Below are positions 1 through 4,330 of a stretch of DNA of 7,006 nt, piece by piece; position 1 is the first letter of the stretch; each line of letters starts with the position of its first letter. The stretch comes from an uncultured Flavobacteriales bacterium. GTDB lineage: Bacteria; Bacteroidota; Bacteroidia; Flavobacteriales_D; Crocinitomicaceae. The stretch lies in contig CAJWCX010000057.1 of NCBI GenBank assembly GCA_913031405.1, forward strand, positions 1 to 7,006, in the 5' to 3' direction. The notes beneath the pieces are model-generated. The model saw only the letters and a list, made by a program, of their open reading frames with translations, did no database searches and had not been told where the DNA came from. The translations under genes and the position numbers were made by a program.

Positions 1-297
1 GAATCGATCTACAATAAAATTAGAGGGCTATCCCCATATCCCGGGGCGTGGTGCGCTCTTAAAAACAAAACAAAAAATAAAGTGTTTTCTTTTAAAATTT
101 TTGCATCAAAAAAAACAAATATTACAGTACCTAAAGATGTAGCTAAAAGATTAGCTAGAAATGAAAATGGAATTCTATTCCCATGTTCGGACTTCTATCT
201 TCTGGTTACAGTATTTCAAATGGAAGGAAAAAGAAGAATGAATTACAGGGAATTTATCGCAGGAAATTCAATTGACGATTTTGAAATTATGGACTGA
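1..297 (+). CDS. fmt: Methionyl-tRNA formyltransferase, C-terminal end (partial, 5' end outside window)
   Basis: The reading frame is open from the first base and ends at TGA 295-297, giving 98 residues of the C-terminal part of a protein usually about 310-320 residues long. Visible near its start is IRGLSPYPGAW (codons 8-18), the signature opening the C-terminal, OB-fold tRNA-binding domain of Fmt. Later comes QMEGKRRMNYREFIAG (codons 74-89), matching the family's typical LQLEGKKRM..EEFL.G ending. Fmt transfers a formyl group from 10-formyl-tetrahydrofolate to Met-tRNAi in the cytoplasm, so that translation can initiate with formyl-methionine. The catalytic N-terminal domain lies upstream of the window and cannot be judged. 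A GTG at 82 is internal and not a start, because the conserved motif lies before it. The stop overlaps the 3' end of the convergent lipoprotein gene by 11 bases. Identification rests on recalled family motifs. Confidence 0.88.
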   Translation, partial: ESIYNKIRGLSPYPGAWCALKNKTKNKVFSFKIFASKKTNITVPKDVAKRLARNENGILFPCSDFYLLVTVFQMEGKRRMNYREFIAGNSIDDFEIMD

Positions 298-1843
298 TTA
301 CAAAATCAATGTCATGTTCCCAATTCGCCTTTATTTTAATGGGCTTCCCATATTCAAATCGTTTTTCTGGACCTGTAAAAAGAATAGGATCAAAGGGATC
401 CCATTTATCATTTTTGTTTTTGTCACCCACAATATTCAAGGTATAGCTTCCTGGAATCAACTGATCAAAAACAAGTGTTTGTGAATTATTAAGACCATAA
501 ATTACAGAAACCGATTCTCCTTTTTGCATCAACTCCACATACCATGAATCCATATCAGTAGATACTCTCAAATTTAAAACTCCGAGATCTTCATCTTTTT
601 TTCGCTGAAGCACAATCTCAATTCGATCATTACAAACACCATTATATGCATATAAGCTCGCAGAATCAATTATTAATAGAGCTTTACTAAAATCATAAGA
701 GTTCAGATTAAGGTCAATTTGATTAGATTTTAAATCAAAAGAATCTAAAGGAATAACAAGACTATCTTCTAAATTCATTAATCGAAATGCTCCTGATCTA
801 CTAGAAATAGAATCAATAGGTGCCTCAAAATCTATTTGACAGCAACAGTTTCCTGGAAGTAATTCTAATTTCTTTAAAGGCTCAATCAAATTTAATTCTT
901 CAATATCATCATCATTTCGAACCTTTTTATAAAGGGTATCTAATTGAATGTCTATTGACTGATAATAATACTTAAGGGTGTATCTGCGAATATTTTCCTC
1001 TATAATTTGGTAATTGGATGAATCAATAATTGAATCCATAATCAATTGATCAAAAGATTGATTATTAGGTTTTATCACCTCTAATAGGTAAGGATTGATA
1101 AATGATGCTTCAATCCCTAAAGCTCTCATTTCGGGTTTGGTTATATATAATTCCAAGGTATCTAAATAATTAGAGTCAATTATAATTGGAATGTCACTGG
1201 CAAATTGAAGTTCTTCTCCGTCTCTTATTCGATTCTTATTCTCATCAATAAAAGATGCATAAAAAAAAGAACCTTCCTTCAAAGCACGTAGTTTGGAATA
1301 TCCAGATGCATCCGTATTAGAAAAATAAGTCGGTTGAATTTGATTTAATGAATCATATAAAGCAACCAAAACTTCCTTTTGAACATCTCTTGAAAAACCA
1401 TCAAAAACATGAAAATAAGCCTCGTTCTCATCGATTTCATCACCTGTCGAAAATGCGATTTGAATTAATGAGTCATTACCTTCAGTAATGTCCTTTACCG
1501 CTTCATTCAAATACAAGGAGTAAGTCGTGTTTTCTTTAAGCTTATTTTTAAAATTAATTTGCAACTCTTTTCCTTTGAGTTGATATTCATAATCAACATT
1601 AGACGGTAATAGAATAATATTATCATTTGGTTTCTGCAGATTAATAAATTCATCAAACTCAATTATTATAACATCTACATTTACATTTTTCTGTCCATCA
1701 TGAGGATTACAAGAAATAATTCTTGGAGGCTGTTGATCCTTTGGACCGCCGGATATAGTGCCTACCTGCGCACAGGAAGACAACAAAAAAAGTATTGAAA
1801 TTATAACACGGAAGTCAAACATGAACATAGTCTTTCCAACCAT
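287..1843 (-). CDS. Ig-like (Big_5) domain lipoprotein
   Basis: This is a predicted exported lipoprotein of up to 518 residues. Counting from the first ATG (1843), a short hydrophobic signal (VIISILFLL) leads to the lipobox LSSC with the lipidated cysteine at C24. The ATGs at 1828 and 1822 give a more normal signal-peptide length, so the true start may be codon 6 or 8. After C24 comes SGGPKDQQPPRI, a hallmark of this Bacteroidota family, then a Big_5-type Ig-like domain at about residues 38-134. The middle is beta-rich and rich in Asp, Ser and Leu. The C-terminal 90 or so residues form another beta domain with DKNKNDKWD (474-482) and a KANWEHDIDF ending. A second Asp/Asn loop, DENKNRIRDG, lies at 200-209, and an unusual C333-C334-C335 run occurs midway. 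It probably sits in the outer membrane or at the cell surface; its function is unknown. Its start overlaps the end of msrC, so the two are probably co-transcribed. Confidence 0.85.
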   Translation of the reverse strand: MVGKTMFMFDFRVIISILFLLSSCAQVGTISGGPKDQQPPRIISCNPHDGQKNVNVDVIIIEFDEFINLQKPNDNIILLPSNVDYEYQLKGKELQINFKNKLKENTTYSLYLNEAVKDITEGNDSLIQIAFSTGDEIDENEAYFHVFDGFSRDVQKEVLVALYDSLNQIQPTYFSNTDASGYSKLRALKEGSFFYASFIDENKNRIRDGEELQFASDIPIIIDSNYLDTLELYITKPEMRALGIEASFINPYLLEVIKPNNQSFDQLIMDSIIDSSNYQIIEENIRRYTLKYYYQSIDIQLDTLYKKVRNDDDIEELNLIEPLKKLELLPGNCCCQIDFEAPIDSISSRSGAFRLMNLEDSLVIPLDSFDLKSNQIDLNLNSYDFSKALLIIDSASLYAYNGVCNDRIEIVLQRKKDEDLGVLNLRVSTDMDSWYVELMQKGESVSVIYGLNNSQTLVFDQLIPGSYTLNIVGDKNKNDKWDPFDPILFTGPEKRFEYGKPIKIKANWEHDIDFVISP

Positions 1844-2277
1844 AATTGATCAATTTCATCAAAACAATCAAACTCTTTGCTATCGATGTCTAAAACACCA
1901 ATGCATTGCCTATCTTTTATTAGAGGAATGACTATTTCACTGTTAGACTCAGGACTACAGGCAATATGACCAGGAAATTCATGAACATTACCGACAATAA
2001 TTGACTTTTCATTGGACCATGACAATCCACATACCCCTTTTCCTTTTGCTATTCTCATACAAGCTACAGGACCTTGAAATGGTCCCAATACCAAATCATT
2101 TGATTCAGCTAGATAAAAACCCACCCAAAAAAAACCAAAGCTCGATTTCACAGCGGCAGTAAAATTGGCCATATTTGAAATCCTGTTTTCATTTGATGAC
2201 ATAAGGGCTTTAATCTGCATGAATAAGGTTTCATACTGCTTAGTCTTTTCTTGTTTTTTTGTTAGGATGTCCATCAT
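1801..2277 (-). CDS. msrC: Free methionine-(R)-sulfoxide reductase (GAF domain, fRMsr/YebR family)
   Basis: This 158-residue protein is essentially one GAF domain, the usual length for fRMsr. The family reduces free L-methionine-(R)-sulfoxide to methionine in the cytoplasm with thioredoxin-type reductants, repairing oxidised methionine. The diagnostic features are all present: WVGFYL (51-56), LVLGPFQGPVACMRI (62-76), GKGVCG (79-84) and GHIACSPESNSEIVIPL (103-119). The three catalytic or resolving cysteines of the family correspond to C73, C83 and C107, so the enzyme should be active. This distinguishes it from signalling GAF domains, which lack the cysteine set. Two ATGs are adjacent (2277 and 2274) and the choice matters little. 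The gene is divergent from the exonuclease gene across 119 bases. Its end runs 22-43 bases into the lipoprotein gene, depending on that gene's start, which suggests translational coupling. Confidence 0.92.
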   Translation of the reverse strand: MMDILTKKQEKTKQYETLFMQIKALMSSNENRISNMANFTAAVKSSFGFFWVGFYLAESNDLVLGPFQGPVACMRIAKGKGVCGLSWSNEKSIIVGNVHEFPGHIACSPESNSEIVIPLIKDRQCIGVLDIDSKEFDCFDEIDQLWLERLCSCLTSVL

Positions 2278-2293
2278 AAGCCGAGGTTCTGTA

Positions 2294-2324
2294 CAAAATT
2301 GCCCTTTTTCCTTCTATTTAGCAA
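2294..2324 (-). promoter_or_regulatory. Possible Bacteroidota-type promoter for msrC
   Basis: Read on the minus strand, TTG (2324-2322) is followed after 20 bases by CAATTTTG (2301-2294). This matches the Bacteroidota -7 consensus TAnnTTTG at five of six fixed positions, with TTG at the -33 position. Transcription would begin about ten bases before the msrC start, giving a short leader. The motif is short and degenerate in AT-rich DNA, so a chance match is quite possible. Confidence 0.25.
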
Positions 2325-2396
2325 TAAGAATTGATAAAAAACAATACTTTTATTTTAAGATTCCAATAGATCTTAGAACAGTCTAAAATTGAAAAA

Positions 2397-2948
2397 ATGA
2401 CAAGCGAAATCATTGTACTTGATATTGAGACAACAGGGCTCAACCCTGATTGTGATCTTATTCTAGAACTTGGTATGGTCACCTTAAATTTAGACAACGG
2501 TCAAATTACCGAAGTTTTTGACCACGTTTTTAAAGATCCAAAATTGACAGCAAAACATAGAAAAGCATGGATTTTTGAAAATGGTTTTATGGAATTAGAT
2601 GAGATCAGAAATGCAGAACCGATCTCTGCATACATGAACGAGATACAATCTATAATGAACCCATTTAAAGGAAGAATAACAGCATGGAACAGAGATTTCG
2701 ATAGTGCTTTCTTGGAAAAAAACGGATTTGATTTGGGCCAGGAAATGATTTGTCCTATGAAAACAAGTGTCGATTATTTCAAAATCGAAGGGAATTATGG
2801 CTACAAATGGCCAAAAGCACAAGAAGCTTGGGACATCTTATTTCCAGACACCCCCAAGATTGAGGGACATCGAGGACTTGATGATTCAAAAATGGAGGCT
2901 GCTATTATTTTTGAACTCTATAAACGAGGTGTTTATTCCCCTTTTTAA
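2397..2948 (+). CDS. DEDDh-family 3'-5' exonuclease (DnaQ-like)
   Basis: This is a compact 183-residue stand-alone exonuclease of the RNase T/DnaQ fold. The acidic residues that bind two metal ions are visible: D9 and E11 in the ExoI motif DIETTG (9-14), D102 in the ExoII motif WNRDFDSAFL (97-106), and H158 with D163 in the ExoIII motif HRGLDDSKMEA (158-168). The histidine and its spacing of five to D163 place it in the DEDDh subclass. Such enzymes remove nucleotides from 3' ends of DNA or RNA; whether this one proofreads, processes RNA or degrades oligonucleotides cannot be told. No polymerase, BRCT, GIY-YIG or helicase domain is attached, so it is not a classical PolC or UvrC-like fusion. 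It resembles small exonucleases common in Bacteroidota and their phages, with a CPMKT..YFK segment (119-129) and YGYKWPKAQEAW (134-145). The ATG has an A-rich leader. The gene is divergent from msrC and ends 9 bases from the convergent DUF1295 gene. Confidence 0.88.
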   Translation: MTSEIIVLDIETTGLNPDCDLILELGMVTLNLDNGQITEVFDHVFKDPKLTAKHRKAWIFENGFMELDEIRNAEPISAYMNEIQSIMNPFKGRITAWNRDFDSAFLEKNGFDLGQEMICPMKTSVDYFKIEGNYGYKWPKAQEAWDILFPDTPKIEGHRGLDDSKMEAAIIFELYKRGVYSPF

Positions 2949-2957
2949 TAGAAAAAA

Positions 2958-3881
2958 TTAACGCCTAAATTTTCCTTTTAATGGAAGAAAACGACCTACG
3001 GTTTTTTGATACTTTTTATATTCGGGATATTTTTCAGCAGATATGGCCTCGGAAAAATCAGAACTACCCTTAAACAGCAGTACCAGTAATAAACCTCCTG
3101 TAATCGTCCAATTGATCCAATGCCCAGTAGCTATAACCGAATAAAAATAAAAGACAATCCAAATCGCTTGCTCAGCCATATAATTTGGATGACGCATCCA
3201 TGCCCATAAGCCTGTATGTACGAAGCCTATCCTATAATATGGCTCAACATTTCCACTCTCAATCTGTCTATATTTTTCTGTCTGATAATTGTATTGTTGT
3301 TGATCCGATAGAAATTCAACGAAAATCAAAAGCAATATGACAATTGCCAATACAATATCAAATAAGCCAATCGGTGTATGTATACCAAGGACTCTTATTG
3401 CAGGCAAAGTCGTGAGTAAGACAAGTCCCATCTGGTAAAAAGAAATGAACAAGAAATTAAAAAGTACCCACTTCCAATTTTGTGCAAATTCGGGTTTAGC
3501 CTGTAAAATGGACCAACGATAATCTTCTTCACCGGTCCAGAACTTCAATGAATACCCTCCTCGCCTGGCAAAATTAAAACTCAAACGGAAGCCCCAAATT
3601 GTAACCAACACCGCCATTAAAATCAAACGAGGATCATAAGATCCATAATGCACCATTATCCACAAATATGGAATAGGCATAATACTCCAAAGCTTATCTA
3701 CTTGGCTATAGTTTTTTGTAATTGTACTCAAAACGAAGCACAAAAAAGAGGCTGTTCCATAGAGCCACAGCAAGGTGCACAAAGCATTTTCTTGCAGAGC
3801 AGTCAGAGGCTCGTCGTAATAAAAACAAACTACAGGGACGGTAAGTAGAGTAAAGATCAATAATAAAGCTACTTTCCACAT
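2958..3881 (-). CDS. DUF1295 integral membrane protein, steroid 5-alpha-reductase-like
   Basis: A 307-residue polytopic inner-membrane protein. Hydrophobic stretches at about residues 3-20, 34-52, 66-78, 85-100, 139-160, 172-190, 236-250 and 257-270 suggest seven or eight membrane spans. Family marks are SQVDKLWS (59-66), WGFRLS (96-101), a charged loop with GEEDYRW (117-123), the highly conserved RHPNYMAEQ (229-237), and the C-terminal KYPEYKKYQKTVGRFLP (284-300). The last two are typical of DUF1295 and related steroid 5-alpha-reductase and isoprenylcysteine methyltransferase folds, in which the C-terminal region binds the cofactor, NADPH in reductases. A lipid or sterol-like substrate is likely by family, but no specific reaction is established. 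It appears to be transcribed alone, with no co-oriented gene adjacent in the window. The ATG at 3881 is chosen because the first span begins directly after it. A 12-base palindrome lies 20 bases upstream. Confidence 0.9.
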   Translation of the reverse strand: MWKVALLLIFTLLTVPVVCFYYDEPLTALQENALCTLLWLYGTASFLCFVLSTITKNYSQVDKLWSIMPIPYLWIMVHYGSYDPRLILMAVLVTIWGFRLSFNFARRGGYSLKFWTGEEDYRWSILQAKPEFAQNWKWVLFNFLFISFYQMGLVLLTTLPAIRVLGIHTPIGLFDIVLAIVILLLIFVEFLSDQQQYNYQTEKYRQIESGNVEPYYRIGFVHTGLWAWMRHPNYMAEQAIWIVFYFYSVIATGHWINWTITGGLLLVLLFKGSSDFSEAISAEKYPEYKKYQKTVGRFLPLKGKFRR

Positions 3882-4330
3882 ATGTTCTATCGTTTATTCA
3901 AATGAATTCATTGTACCTTCTAACTAAAATACGTTCAATTCTTTCATTCAATCAGATACTATTTCAGTTAAATATAAATAAATCATTCATACCACAAAAT
4001 GCACTTTACTGAACTAACTCAATATCGTAAGGTAACATCAAAACACCTGTTTTCAAAAGATTAAACTCATATACGATATTTGTTTTGAATTACAATAAGC
4101 TATCTTTTCTAATTGCAACAAATTAAATGCAACATACTTAACCTTTATTCTATTGCTGACAGATAAACCGAATCTACTTGAAATAGATGTATGTTTTCCA
4201 TTGAAATCTTGAAAACATTACCGTGAAAATTTTGTTTGATTTGCACATAGCGTTTTATTATACTCAAATTGAAAATTTAAAATATATACAAAAAAGGCAA
4301 CATATATACCTTTTGAATCGTTTAATTGTC
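3882..4330. other. Gene-free intergenic region between divergent genes
   Basis: About 450 bases of very AT-rich DNA separate the DUF1295 gene (minus) from the surface-protein gene (plus), so both promoters should lie here. No coding frame, tRNA-like fold or strong terminator was seen. Two items stand out: a perfect 12-base palindrome AATGAATTCATT at 3901-3912, and an imperfect direct repeat, GCAACATACTTAACCTTT (4129-4146) and GCAACATATATACCTTT (4297-4313). No match to the Bacteroidota promoter consensus with acceptable spacing convinced me on either strand. The surface-protein frame is open back to 4205, so part of the right edge could be coding if an earlier non-ATG start is used. Confidence 0.6.

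Noticed and set aside
31..48. GC-rich CCCC/CCGGGG inverted repeat as a terminator or regulatory hairpin
   Set aside because: It encodes the conserved SPYPGAW segment of Fmt in the middle of a coding frame and has no following T tract.
82..297. Separate small gene starting at GTG 82
   Set aside because: The same frame is open from base 1 and carries the Fmt signature IRGLSPYPGAW before this codon, so it is only the tail of fmt.
2165..2386. Plus-strand frame of about 73 codons overlapping the start of msrC and its upstream region
   Set aside because: Most of it is antisense to a solid msrC gene, with no motif and no plausible leader.
2941..2965. TTTTT-AATAG-AAAAA as a bidirectional terminator
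   Set aside because: A stem of five A-T pairs is too weak to call as an intrinsic terminator.
4232..4261. Sigma70-like pair TTGTTT and TATTAT with an 18-base spacer upstream of the surface gene
   Set aside because: Bacteroidota housekeeping promoters use a different consensus, and such matches are expected by chance in DNA this rich in A and T.
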